DNA from: Psychromonas ingrahamii 37
Lineage (GTDB): Bacteria > Pseudomonadota > Gammaproteobacteria > Enterobacterales > Psychromonadaceae
Direction of reading: 5' to 3'
NCBI RefSeq assembly: GCF_000015285.1
Contig: NC_008709.1
Span: 2,418,001 to 2,482,000, forward strand
Length of the DNA: 64,000 bases
Shown: piece by piece, positions 18,224 to 27,190 of the stretch
Layout: each line of letters opens with the position of its first letter
Position numbering within the stretch: position 1 is the stretch's first letter
Notes under the pieces: model-generated
The model's database searches: none
Told to the model about the DNA's origin: nothing
The model's input: the letters and a program-made list of their open reading frames with translations, nothing else
Program-made: the position numbers and the translations under genes

Positions 18224-18311
18224 GGTCAAGTCTTTCGTTGTGTAACCACTTGATTGATAAGATTAGATAATAACCCTATTGCGAGCATTTGACACTGCAA
18301 AATGAAAAACT
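18224..18311. repeat. ~90-bp inverted-repeat-bounded element, copy 2
   Basis: Nearly identical to 17313-17402, in the same orientation. Its left end GTCAAGTCTTTCGTT faces AATGAAAAACTTGAC on the right, an imperfect inverted repeat. It lies just upstream of the GAPDH promoter. Confidence 0.65.
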
Positions 18312-18375
18312 TGACACTAATGGCACTTTAACCTTTCCGCTGTCTCACTTTTACTAGTGCATTTAAGGTTTTACT

Positions 18376-18403
18376 TTGTCAAAGCGAACCAAACAGGCAT
18401 AAT
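18376..18403 (+). promoter_or_regulatory. candidate sigma-70 promoter for the GAPDH gene
   Basis: TTGTCA at 18376-18381 and CATAAT at 18398-18403, separated by 16 bases, lie about 80 bases before the chosen start. Both hexamers are one base from consensus. This is seen in sequence only. Confidence 0.4.
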
Positions 18404-18480
18404 TTATACCTAATTTTGATATAATGGGTAGTTATATAGCTCTTTGTCATAAAATATTGTTAAAAATGAAAGGTAGACGC

Positions 18481-19932
18481 ATGAACCAAGTTATTTCTAA
18501 TACCTGTATGCAAGATTGGTCAGATCGTGAATCGACAGTAGAAACTATGATTCCAATGATTGGCGCTTTGTACCGTAAAAAGAACATTGTTACCTCTATA
18601 TACGGTCGCCCAATTATAAATCGTTCTGTTATTGACCTATTGAAAGCCCATCGCTTTGTTCGTCATATGGAAGACAAGGAGCTTTCTGTACTAGAGACGT
18701 TTCCAATCATTAATGCAATGATGTCGATGGATTTAGATCGCGCTCATGTTGATGTGGGTAAGCTTGCGGTTAAATTCCGTAACGAAGTGAATGGTAGTGA
18801 TCTTGAGGCTTTCTTGAATAAAGAGCTTAATGATGCGCTTGGTCAAAATAGCCCTGCGACGAAAGAAAATCGTGATGTAGTGCTTTATGGTTTTGGTCGT
18901 ATTGGTCGTTTGTTAGCACGCCTTATTATTGAAAGATCAGGCGGTGGTAATGGTTTACGTTTACGTGCAATTGTGGTTCGTAAAGGTAAAGGAAATGATC
19001 TTGAGAAGCGTGCAAGTCTATTGCGTCGGGATTCTATCCACGGCTCTTTCCGAGGAACTATATCTATAGACAAAGAAAAGAATGCGATTATTGCTAACGG
19101 TAATTACATTCAGGTTATCTATTCAGACGCCCCCGAAAATGCTGATTATGAAGCATTTGGCATTGAAAACGCATTAGTTATTGATAATACCGGTATCTGG
19201 CGTGATCAAGCTGGTCTAGAACGTCATTTGCAAGCAAAAGGGGTTTCTCGTGTATTATTGACAGCTCCAGGTAAGGGGGATATTAAGAACATTGTTTACG
19301 GTATTAATAATAACGTGATTGAAGATACGGATACTATATTATCAGCAGCTTCTTGTACGACTAATGCTATTACGCCAATATTGAAAATGATCGATAACGA
19401 ATACGGTATTATTAATGGTCACGTAGAAACGATCCACTCTTATACTAACGATCAAAACTTAATTGATAACTATCACGAAGGTGATCGACGTGGTCGTGCC
19501 GCTGCATTGAATATGGTCATTACAGAAACAGGTGCTGCTTCTGCCGTTGCTAAAGCATTTCCTGAAATGGAAGGTTTACTAACGGGTAACTCTATTCGTG
19601 TTCCTACACCAAATGTATCTATGGCTATCTTATCTTTGAACCTAAAAAGTGATATTACGACTGATGGTGTTAATGCTTTCCTTCGTAAAATGTCTTTGTA
19701 CTCTTCAGTTCAAAAGCAAATCGATTGGGTTAACTCTTCAGAGGTTGTATCAACCGATTTCGTTGGTAACTCACATGCAGGTATTGTCGATGCGCAAGCA
19801 ACGATTACCAGTGATAAACGTGTTAATTTATATGTTTGGTATGATAATGAGTTTGGTTATAGTCATCAGGTCATTCGGATTGCACAGCAGATGTGTGGGG
19901 TGTTTTACCCAACGTATCCTATTGTGAAATAG
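18481..19932 (+). CDS. glyceraldehyde-3-phosphate dehydrogenase with long N-terminal extension
   Basis: NAD(P)-dependent GAPDH of glycolysis/gluconeogenesis. About 483 residues from the ATG at 18481 (AAAGG upstream); the frame is open from 18424 but without a better start. A typical GAPDH has about 335 residues. Here the Rossmann motif VVLYGFGRIGRLLARL only begins near residue 130, after an extension starting MNQVISNTCMQDW. The catalytic cysteine is in SAASCTTNAITP, the phosphate-binding motif in SIRVPTPNVSM, and the C-terminal VWYDNEFGYSHQV is intact. This long form occurs in several marine gammaproteobacteria as a second GAPDH beside GapA. The role of the extension is not known to me. Confidence 0.9.
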   Translation: MNQVISNTCMQDWSDRESTVETMIPMIGALYRKKNIVTSIYGRPIINRSVIDLLKAHRFVRHMEDKELSVLETFPIINAMMSMDLDRAHVDVGKLAVKFRNEVNGSDLEAFLNKELNDALGQNSPATKENRDVVLYGFGRIGRLLARLIIERSGGGNGLRLRAIVVRKGKGNDLEKRASLLRRDSIHGSFRGTISIDKEKNAIIANGNYIQVIYSDAPENADYEAFGIENALVIDNTGIWRDQAGLERHLQAKGVSRVLLTAPGKGDIKNIVYGINNNVIEDTDTILSAASCTTNAITPILKMIDNEYGIINGHVETIHSYTNDQNLIDNYHEGDRRGRAAALNMVITETGAASAVAKAFPEMEGLLTGNSIRVPTPNVSMAILSLNLKSDITTDGVNAFLRKMSLYSSVQKQIDWVNSSEVVSTDFVGNSHAGIVDAQATITSDKRVNLYVWYDNEFGYSHQVIRIAQQMCGVFYPTYPIVK

Positions 19933-20002
19933 AGCTTAAGCAGAAAGACTTTAATTATTATTGCGACATAAAAAATGTTGTTCTAACGTAGGAAATATAG
20001 CA

Positions 20003-20037
20003 TAACCACATATTTTGTTGTGTAAAATATGTGGTTA
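20003..20037. terminator. hairpin downstream of the GAPDH gene
   Basis: A perfect 14-bp stem TAACCACATATTTT / AAAATATGTGGTTA with a 7-base loop, 70 bases after the stop codon. There is no long T-run after it on the plus strand, so it may be a weak terminator or an mRNA-stabilising structure. Confidence 0.5.
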
Positions 20038-20339
20038 CTATCGAAGATAAAGATGGTAATAAGCAACTTCTGGGTGCTGGGGTCACCCATCAGGGATGGG
20101 GTCAGATCTTTTTTACACAGCCCCTCATGACATGACCCGAGCAATTTAGCTGATTGGGTTCGTAAAATGAACTTAGACATATCACGTGAGGCACATTACT
20201 ATCGCTTCTATTGTCCGTTCAATAAAAGTGATGGTAGCTCTATATTATTTGAGTTTTGTTCTTATGCCCCTCTTAATTATTTCAAAAAATTTTAGATATA
20301 AATAAAGCCATTCGGTAAAATGATCATCAATTGATAAGG
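20038..20339. other. intergenic region, possible gene and repeat debris
   Basis: About 300 bases with short coding-like fragments in changing frames and a GGGTCACCCATCAGGGATGG stretch. The stretch GATGGGGTCAGATC resembles the ends of the inverted-repeat elements near 17.3 and 18.2 kb. I see no intact gene. Confidence 0.35.
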
Positions 20340-21452
20340 TTATTCAGTGCCAAATTTCCAGTTAAATCCCCATCCGAAGGCTGCGTCACATTCTTCGTGC
20401 CCCGAAAATAATCGATTTAATTGTTCTACATTAACAAAACCATTATTGACAGAAATTGCCGCAACAGCACAAAAATTTTTATTTTTATTCTGCTCTGTCA
20501 ATTTAGTTTCAATAGGCGGCATGCCAGGAACATGCAAAGTAACTTGTGCACCTATTTTATCCCAATTAGCAACGCCTTTATAAATAAAAGTAAAAATAAC
20601 AATCTGTTTTACATCTTGGAGTTTATCTCCATCAATATGTAACCATGCACCATTTTGGCTTGCCCCTGTCCGATCATTAGCTAACAATTTTATATAAGGG
20701 GAAAATTCAAAGCTATTCCCTAAAACTTGTATAATTTTACGGTCACCATTATTTAATTCAATAAATGCCCCAAAATATAAGTCAGTTTTAGAAGCGAAGA
20801 AACCACCCGCTTTTTTATTCCAATTTAAATTTACTTTGATTAAACCTAAATCACCAGCGCGTTTGGGTAAATCAACTTTGGGTGCTGATTTAGTGAGGCT
20901 TATTTTACTAAGATTGATAGGTGGAGCAATTGGCTTAGGACGCGGAGTTTGATCAGCAACATCAGTACCATCAGTACCAGTATCATTAGCAACATCAACG
21001 CCATATAATTCAGCTAAAGGCTGCAGTCCACCATTAAATCCCTGTCCCACAAAACGTACTTTCCATGCATTATTATGTTTGTAAATATCTAAAAGAATGA
21101 GCGCTTTTTCGGAACGATCTTGTGTTTCTAATAAACATTCAAAATCAGTTCCTTTTAATTTAATGTCATCCTGCTCTCCAAAAACTCCCTGATCTAATGT
21201 TGCCGTTATCGCAAAATTTTTAATGTTACTTGGGACAGTATTGAGATCAAATTCAATTGAGCTATCGCTTATTTTGACCGAACCACATACTGAATTAGGT
21301 GCACCGTAAAAAACCATTCCTTCATCACCATTTACTTTCCCATTTGCATTTAAGCAAAAAACAGACACATCTGTTTTCCTGGGTAAGTTGTGGTTTAAAG
21401 TAAATTGAAGTGTAGATAAGGCACTATTCGCACCAATTATTAACATTTTCAT
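20340..21452 (-). CDS. TerA/TerD-family stress protein with two TerD-like domains
   Basis: About 370 residues from the ATG at 21452 (the longer frame to 21497 lacks a ribosome site). Two TerD-like domains are recognisable. The first (about 5-140) carries DVSVFCLNANGKV and EGMVFYGAP. The second (about 185-370) carries KAGGFFASKTDLYFGAF, WLHIDGD and CAVAAISVNNGF. A Pro-rich linker (PRPKPIAPP) joins them. That is the layout of TerA, a calcium-binding-type protein of tellurite-resistance/stress clusters. No other ter genes (terZ, B, C, D, E) are nearby, so it is an orphan. The function in the cell is not established. No signal peptide is evident. Confidence 0.8.
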   Translation of the reverse strand: MKMLIIGANSALSTLQFTLNHNLPRKTDVSVFCLNANGKVNGDEGMVFYGAPNSVCGSVKISDSSIEFDLNTVPSNIKNFAITATLDQGVFGEQDDIKLKGTDFECLLETQDRSEKALILLDIYKHNNAWKVRFVGQGFNGGLQPLAELYGVDVANDTGTDGTDVADQTPRPKPIAPPINLSKISLTKSAPKVDLPKRAGDLGLIKVNLNWNKKAGGFFASKTDLYFGAFIELNNGDRKIIQVLGNSFEFSPYIKLLANDRTGASQNGAWLHIDGDKLQDVKQIVIFTFIYKGVANWDKIGAQVTLHVPGMPPIETKLTEQNKNKNFCAVAAISVNNGFVNVEQLNRLFSGHEECDAAFGWGFNWKFGTE

Positions 21453-21814
21453 TCTTATTTTTACCCTAAAAGTTAATATTAAATTTTTAAAAAGCAAGAG
21501 GAAACCTAGAACACTTTCTTAACATCAGTTAAACAGGCCTACTACTGTTAATAACTGATATTACGCACCACATTGTTATAGAGCAATAAGTTACTATTTT
21601 TAGGCTGTGCTGTAAGCCCCATTCTATTTTGGGACTGACTCTGTAACATCAGTTAATAAGTGTAAACCCTCAATAATTGTAATTTGTGACGCAAAAATAT
21701 CCTCTAGCCCCCTATCATATTTTTTAAATCGGAAAAGTTAAAACTAAAAGATGCATATGATCTTTGCTAACGACTGCTTTTAAGATCTCAATTTCATACA
21801 CGCTAGGGTTAAGA

Positions 21815-21945
21815 CTGAATGGCACTGCATTAAGAAATAACGCCTGTGTTTTTGGGGGCTTTTAATGAGTGAATTGTAGCAGAATGTAACGTTACTTTAA
21901 AAAAACTATTATTCATAGTGTTAGGCTTAATGCAGTGCTATTCAG
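21815..21945. repeat. 131-bp MITE-like element with 20-bp terminal inverted repeats
   Basis: CTGAATGGCACTGCATTAAG at 21815-21834 faces its complement, with one mismatch, at 21926-21945. The interior has no reading frame. It lies in the 575-base gap between the TerA-like gene and the GGDEF-EAL gene, which otherwise shows nothing I can name. I did not find a target duplication with certainty. Confidence 0.6.
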
Positions 21946-22027
21946 ACCTGCCCCTTAGGCCACTTGCATAGCTACCCTTGAAGCTTAGATCATCAATGAC
22001 AGCAGGAACGATTGCCGACATATTTAG

Positions 22028-24202
22028 TTAAACACGTCCATCAACTAAGCAGGGAGTTTTTTCCCACTTAACTAACCAAGTTAAGACATCGTTTTCATGC
22101 ATCGGTTTCGCAATGCCATACCCCTGTACAAAGTAACAGCCCAAAGAGAGTAATAACTCTCCATGCTGAGGTGTTTCGACCCCTTCAGCAATCACTTTAA
22201 GATTAAATACTTTCGCTAATTCAATGATTCCTTGGATAATTGCTTTATCGTCCGTATCTATTAACATGTCTCTCACGAATGATTGATCTATTTTTAAAGT
22301 TTCGGCGGGCAAACGCTTTAAATAGGTTAATGAAGAATAACCTGTACCAAAATCATCAATTGAAAAACGCACCCCAAGCTGGTTACACTCTTTCATCACT
22401 TTTGAAACTAACTCAATATCTTTCAGTGCGCTGCTTTCTAAAATTTCAAATTCAAGACTGCCAGCGTTGATATTAGGATACTGATCAAGCATCCTCTTCA
22501 ATTCACTAACAAATTCTGCATGCTGTAAATGCAGGGGACTGATATTCACACTGATTGGAATATCAGTCCCCGAAGATAGCCAGTTTTGAGATTGTTGCAA
22601 AGCCGTTTTGATGACCCATTTTCCTATTTCGATATCTAATATATCATGCTCAACCGCAGGTAAAAACATAGCTGGAGCAAGTACTCCTCTGTCAGGATGA
22701 TTCCAACGAATGAGGGCTTCGACCCCAACAACTCGATTGCTTCTGAGGTCGGTTTTAGGTTGATAATAAAGTGCAAACTCATTATTTTTTAACGCTTGAG
22801 CTATTCTTTTTAACGCTTCATTATGGTGTTTTATGGCCACGTCTTGTTCTATATCAAAAACATAACTGCGATTTTTTCCTTGCTGCTTAGCCATATACAT
22901 AGCCTGATCCGCATGCCTTAACAACTGCTCGGGGCCAGCACTGTCTAGCGGATAGAATGTAACCCCAATACTGGCAGAAATTTTTAATAATTTTTTTTCA
23001 ACCACCAGCGTAGAAGAAACCGACTCAAGCATACGCAACACGATTAAATCACTTTCGCGAGGGTCAGAGAGATTATCAATGACCGCCACAAATTCATCGC
23101 CACCAAAACGCGATAAGGTATCCCCCTCTCGCAACACATGCTTTAATCGTTTCGCAACTTTTTTCAATAATTCGTCACCAATAGTGTGACCATGACTGTC
23201 ATTAACTGCTTTAAATCCATCTAAATCAATAAACGCGACTGCCACATATTTGTCATTACGCAAGCTTTTTGCCACGGCCTGTTGAATTCTGTCGGCTAAT
23301 AAAATCCGGTTAGGTAATCCTGTTAACGGGTCATAATGTGCTGATAGTTTTAGTGCCGAGTTCGCATTCGCTAAATCAAGATTACTTTTTTCTAATTTTC
23401 TCTGATTGGCTTTCTGCTCACTGATATCTTGAAAAATCCCCGTTAGGCGAACAGCTACTCCGTCTTCCTGAGTAACAATACATGTCGTTCTTACATCTAT
23501 TTTTCTACCTTTAGTGGTATAGGTTTGTAACTCAAGGTCATAACCTATTCCATTATTGATTGCCTCATCCAAAGCCTTAGAAATAATCTTTTGCGAGTCA
23601 GGCAAAAAATAACCGATACCAGCATCGACCGTAGGATTAAACTCCTCTGGAGACGTTTCATGTATTCGGTAAGTTTCATCGGTCCAAAACAAATCACCTG
23701 TTTTTAAATCTAATTTCCATCCTCCCAAGCGCCCTATTTGCTGTGATTCATTCAGCAACTGACTGGTTACAATCATCAACTCTTCGTTATTTTTTCGTTC
23801 ATTAATATCTAAGTGCGTACCGATCATGCGCTTTGGCTTACCTTGCTCATCCCTTTCGACTAATTTCCCCGAAGCCAGCACCCACACATAGTGCCCCGAT
23901 TTATGCTTCATTCGAGCTTCAAGCTCATAAAAATCGATTTCACCGTTAAAATGTTGTGCTAGTAGACTTTTAGCTTTTACTAAATCATCGGGGTGAAGGT
24001 TACTAGCCCAAGAGTCAAATTGAATAGGTTGTAATTCATCAAAGGTATAACCAATAATTTCTGCCCAGCGTTTATTGAATGTTAACTCCCCGGTTTGAAC
24101 CTGCCAATCCCATATACCCACACCGGTAGCATTAATAACAAGCTCTAACCGTGCGTTATTATCATCTTGTTGATTATTAATCTGTGGCGTTTTATTACTC
24201 AA
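22028..24202 (-). CDS. PAS-PAS-GGDEF-EAL cyclic-di-GMP turnover protein
   Basis: 724 residues. Two PAS/PAC sensor domains (about 18-137 and 145-265) are followed by a short linker, a GGDEF domain (about 285-445) with intact RFGGDEFVAV, and an EAL domain (about 465-710). The EAL domain has GVEALIRWNHP, EILESSAL, DDFGTGYSSL and the late EGVET. Both output motifs look catalytically complete, so it could make and break c-di-GMP. No transmembrane helix is evident, so PAS would sense a cytosolic signal (redox, flavin or ligand). The start is TTG at 24202 with AGGAAA six bases upstream; no ATG occurs at the N-terminus. It is monocistronic. Confidence 0.92.
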   Translation of the reverse strand: MSNKTPQINNQQDDNNARLELVINATGVGIWDWQVQTGELTFNKRWAEIIGYTFDELQPIQFDSWASNLHPDDLVKAKSLLAQHFNGEIDFYELEARMKHKSGHYVWVLASGKLVERDEQGKPKRMIGTHLDINERKNNEELMIVTSQLLNESQQIGRLGGWKLDLKTGDLFWTDETYRIHETSPEEFNPTVDAGIGYFLPDSQKIISKALDEAINNGIGYDLELQTYTTKGRKIDVRTTCIVTQEDGVAVRLTGIFQDISEQKANQRKLEKSNLDLANANSALKLSAHYDPLTGLPNRILLADRIQQAVAKSLRNDKYVAVAFIDLDGFKAVNDSHGHTIGDELLKKVAKRLKHVLREGDTLSRFGGDEFVAVIDNLSDPRESDLIVLRMLESVSSTLVVEKKLLKISASIGVTFYPLDSAGPEQLLRHADQAMYMAKQQGKNRSYVFDIEQDVAIKHHNEALKRIAQALKNNEFALYYQPKTDLRSNRVVGVEALIRWNHPDRGVLAPAMFLPAVEHDILDIEIGKWVIKTALQQSQNWLSSGTDIPISVNISPLHLQHAEFVSELKRMLDQYPNINAGSLEFEILESSALKDIELVSKVMKECNQLGVRFSIDDFGTGYSSLTYLKRLPAETLKIDQSFVRDMLIDTDDKAIIQGIIELAKVFNLKVIAEGVETPQHGELLLSLGCYFVQGYGIAKPMHENDVLTWLVKWEKTPCLVDGRV

Positions 24203-24804
24203 GTGCTTTTCCTAATATGAATTAATATTCATGTTCTTTGTTAATATTGAATAGGGCTTGATCTCTAAGGGCAGACAAAAAAATGGCTGATTTAGCTCAA
24301 AAACTGGGTTACAGGTAGAGTACAGAAAATTTTTACTTAAACCTAAAATATGTTTTACCTTACATTACTTTTTTTATCTCAACGAGGGAGCGACGTCATA
24401 CATTTCTCGTTTATTATTAAACTGTCAGCACACAATTCAAAATATGAGCCTTTCGCTGTGGTGCGGAGCAGATCGATGGTTGCTCTTTTTTATTATGGTG
24501 TTGGAGGTGTCTTTATTCAAACCGAAAGGCTAAACAGTCAATCTTTTTATTGAGATTCCATATTAATCAAAAATGTATATTATCGCCAAATATGATCGTG
24601 TATTTGTGCTGTTACACAATAGAAAAATATTTTTATCTGGTGAATTAGATACCTTTGCTATTCGGGTGACTCTCATGAGCGATGAGCTGCAAGCGAAAGA
24701 TGAGAGCGATGAGAGCGATGAGATGGGAGCTGTAGGAAAGAATGTAAAAGGAAGTAATGAACTTAAACTGCGTTAAGCTCACTACCAATTAACGCGCTAA
24801 CAGA
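24203..24804. other. intergenic region with short GATGAGAGC-type repeats
   Basis: About 600 bases without a credible gene; small open frames here have no ribosome sites and no recognisable protein. Near 24680-24745 there are 9-base units (GAGCGATGA, GAAAGATGA) in tandem, similar in character to the tract after oleD. Confidence 0.45.
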
Positions 24805-26031
24805 TTATTTAAACACTCTCTGACGCACTTTTTCTAGTTGTTCAAGTATCTTATCAAGGCGATCAGGGTGAACCATAAACTCTTGGAATCCTTTCATACC
24901 AGCTTTAGCCATCGCAGGATCAGTATCACGATCATAGAATTGTGCGGTGCCCGCTGCTTCATTCAACATTTTCACGCCGGTGTTTAAGAACTCATTATCT
25001 TTAACAGCCGCTTTATTGTTGGTTGGAATCTGCAACATTTTTTTGTTGATAAGTTCCTGATTTTCTGCACGTGCAACAAACTCAAGGAACTTACGTGCAT
25101 CAACTTTATTGGTCGCTTTAGAAGGAATATGTATTGTATCCATGGGTGCATCTTCCGCCATTGGAATCGCTGGATCAATAGATGGGAACTGGAAGAAGCC
25201 CATTTTACCGTCAAGCTCTTCCGGGAAGCTTGGAGTAATAAAGTTACCAATCAAGTACATAGCGGCTTGACCGTTATACAAAAATGGTTGTGCTTCCTGC
25301 CAAGAATAAGCGGCGTGGTTTTCCAGGTAATAACCCGGCTCTACTATCTCTTTCCAATTTTCAAAGGTTTTTTTAACCCGCGGATCGGTATAAGCAATTT
25401 TACCTTCCATTAATTTAATGTGGAAATCTAGACCATTTGTACGCAAGTTAAGGTAATCGAACCAACCCGCGGCCGTCCATAGGAATTTAGTGCCGATAGT
25501 GAAGGGTGCGATTTCATTTTTCTTCAGTGTTGCCGCAGCTGATTTAAACTCGTCCCATGTTTTAGGCTCCGCAATATCATACTTTTGGAAGATATCTTTA
25601 CGGTAGTACATACCCCATTGATAATAAGTATATGGCACACCATATTGTTTACCGTCAACGGTCATCGCAGCAGCGGCAGAGGTAAAATCAGCCTGAAGGT
25701 CATTCTTTTCCCAGATATCACTGACATCTTCAAAAAGGCCACGATCAACGAAGGTTTTCATTCGATTACCCGCATACCAGAAAACCACATCGGGTGGTGA
25801 AGTGACCAACCAGTTACGGATAGTTGTTTTATAGGATTCATGGTCATAGAGATTATACTTAACCGTTATGTCCGGATTTTCAACTTCGAAACGGCTGATG
25901 ATCTCACCCCATGCTTCTTTTGGAGCAGGGTCAGAGGCATCAGAGTTAATCACAAGCGTACTTGCATAAGCCGATGTAGCGAGGGTTGCGGTAAGTATTG
26001 CCGATGCAGCAATATGTTTTACATATTTCAT
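24805..26031 (-). CDS. sugar ABC transporter, periplasmic substrate-binding protein
   Basis: Family 1 extracellular solute-binding protein that captures the sugar for the permeases at 26339-28098. About 408 residues from the ATG at 26031, which has AAGGA six bases upstream. A signal peptide (about 1-25, cleavage after AYA) precedes a fold with SDPAPKEAWGEIISRFEVEN, WYAGNRMK, AAMTVDGKQYGVPY and YNGQAAMYLIGNF. These are typical of the MalE/UgpB-like superfamily. It is the last gene of a permease-permease-binding-protein run, separated from the second permease by a 53-bp tandem array. The gene neighbourhood suggests alpha- or beta-galactosides as substrate; that is inference. Confidence 0.9.
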   Translation of the reverse strand: MKYVKHIAASAILTATLATSAYASTLVINSDASDPAPKEAWGEIISRFEVENPDITVKYNLYDHESYKTTIRNWLVTSPPDVVFWYAGNRMKTFVDRGLFEDVSDIWEKNDLQADFTSAAAAMTVDGKQYGVPYTYYQWGMYYRKDIFQKYDIAEPKTWDEFKSAAATLKKNEIAPFTIGTKFLWTAAGWFDYLNLRTNGLDFHIKLMEGKIAYTDPRVKKTFENWKEIVEPGYYLENHAAYSWQEAQPFLYNGQAAMYLIGNFITPSFPEELDGKMGFFQFPSIDPAIPMAEDAPMDTIHIPSKATNKVDARKFLEFVARAENQELINKKMLQIPTNNKAAVKDNEFLNTGVKMLNEAAGTAQFYDRDTDPAMAKAGMKGFQEFMVHPDRLDKILEQLEKVRQRVFK

Positions 26032-26177
26032 ATTGAGGTCCTTGTTGGCGAGCAAAATGCTCGTTGTTGTTTGATGAAAATAAGCGGGTTAGCTTATTCT
26101 CAACATGTTATGAATATTCATACCTTGCGGTATGTGCGTCACTATTTTGCCAGCCGAGAAAACAAACTGGCATGCAT

Positions 26178-26389
26178 AGTTATCCTTTTGTCGCACCTAA
26201 GGTTAAATCTGTTATAAAATGGCGTTACATGGTTATCCTTTTGTCGCACCTAAGGTTAAATCTGTTATAAAATGGCGTTACATGGTTATCCTTTTGTCGC
26301 ACCTAAGGTTAAATCTGTTATAAAATGGCGTTACATGGTTATCCTTTTGTCGCACCTAAGGTTAAACCGGTTATAAAATGGCGTTGCAT
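26178..26389. repeat. four-copy 53-bp tandem array derived from the permease 3' end
   Basis: Four exact-length units at 26178-26230, 26231-26283, 26284-26336 and 26337-26389. The last overlaps the 3' end of the permease gene and encodes its final residues MQRHFITGLTLGATKG plus stop. The other three are nearly identical to each other but share three differences from the coding copy, including one that turns the CAA after ATG into a stop. The array fills most of the gap between the permease and binding-protein genes. Confidence 0.92.
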
Positions 26390-27190
26390 GGTAAAGAACA
26401 GGAGCACGGGCGGAACCGCGGCAACAACAGCACCGGCAGACATAAACTGCCATGATGATAACCACTGTCCCTGCAGTGAACTTAACCCGGCGGTAACCGG
26501 ACGGACTTCATCACTCTGCACTAAGACTAAGGCCCAGAAGAAATCATTCCAAATAAAGGTAAATACCAGTACGGCAAGTGCCGCTAATGCGGGACGCACC
26601 AGGGGTAATACAATGTGCCAGAATATTTTCCATTCACTGACCCCTTCAACCCGCGCAGCTTCAATCAATGCATCTGGAATACCAACAATAAAGTTGCGCA
26701 TAAACAGCGTACAGAAACCGGCTTGGAACGCGATATGGAAAAAAATAAGTGCCCAATGCGTATCGTAAAGCCCTAAGTCGATGGTCAAATCACGCACTGG
26801 AATCATCAGAATCTGAAAAGGTACAAAGTTACCTCCGATAAAGGCGGCAAAGATCCAAACATTGCCTTTAAAGTTATACTTCGCCAGTGCAAAACCGGCT
26901 AATGTCGACAGTGCAACGGCACCGGCAACCGCAGGTAAGGTAATAAGCAAACTGTTAAGCAGATACTGTCCCATCGAAGTGGATACAAATACCTCGGTAT
27001 AGTTTTCAATAAAGTTAAACGACTCCGGCCAACCCCAGTAATTACCTTTATTAATATCTTCTATCGAACGAATAGACGTTATCATTACGGCAATTAACGG
27101 CAGTAACCACAGTACAATCGAAATAGGCAGGGCAACGCGGTAGCTTATATTGGCAAAGCGGCCTGATTTTTTTATTGGTTTGGGAAACAT
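26339..27190 (-). CDS. sugar ABC transporter permease, MalG type
   Basis: Inner-membrane subunit of a carbohydrate importer, about 283 residues. It starts at the ATG at 27190, with AAGGAG eight bases upstream; the frame runs further back but inside the upstream gene. Six hydrophobic helices are visible. The EAA loop for contact with the ATPase is at ALIEAARVEGVSEWKIFWHIVLPLVRP, about residues 178-204. The start overlaps the stop of the first permease (TAATG), so they are co-translated. Its 3' end has been amplified into a tandem array. Confidence 0.92.
   Translation of the reverse strand: MFPKPIKKSGRFANISYRVALPISIVLWLLPLIAVMITSIRSIEDINKGNYWGWPESFNFIENYTEVFVSTSMGQYLLNSLLITLPAVAGAVALSTLAGFALAKYNFKGNVWIFAAFIGGNFVPFQILMIPVRDLTIDLGLYDTHWALIFFHIAFQAGFCTLFMRNFIVGIPDALIEAARVEGVSEWKIFWHIVLPLVRPALAALAVLVFTFIWNDFFWALVLVQSDEVRPVTAGLSSLQGQWLSSWQFMSAGAVVAAVPPVLLFFTMQRHFITGLTLGATKG

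Noticed and set aside
24573-24776. 67-codon open frame ending in DESDESDEMG
   Set aside because: It is produced by the GATGAGAGC tandem units, has no ribosome site, and the surrounding sequence is not coding-like.
26178-26389. CRISPR-like array because of the regular 53-bp period
   Set aside because: There are no variable spacers: whole 53-bp units are repeated head to tail and derive from the permease 3' end; no cas genes are present.
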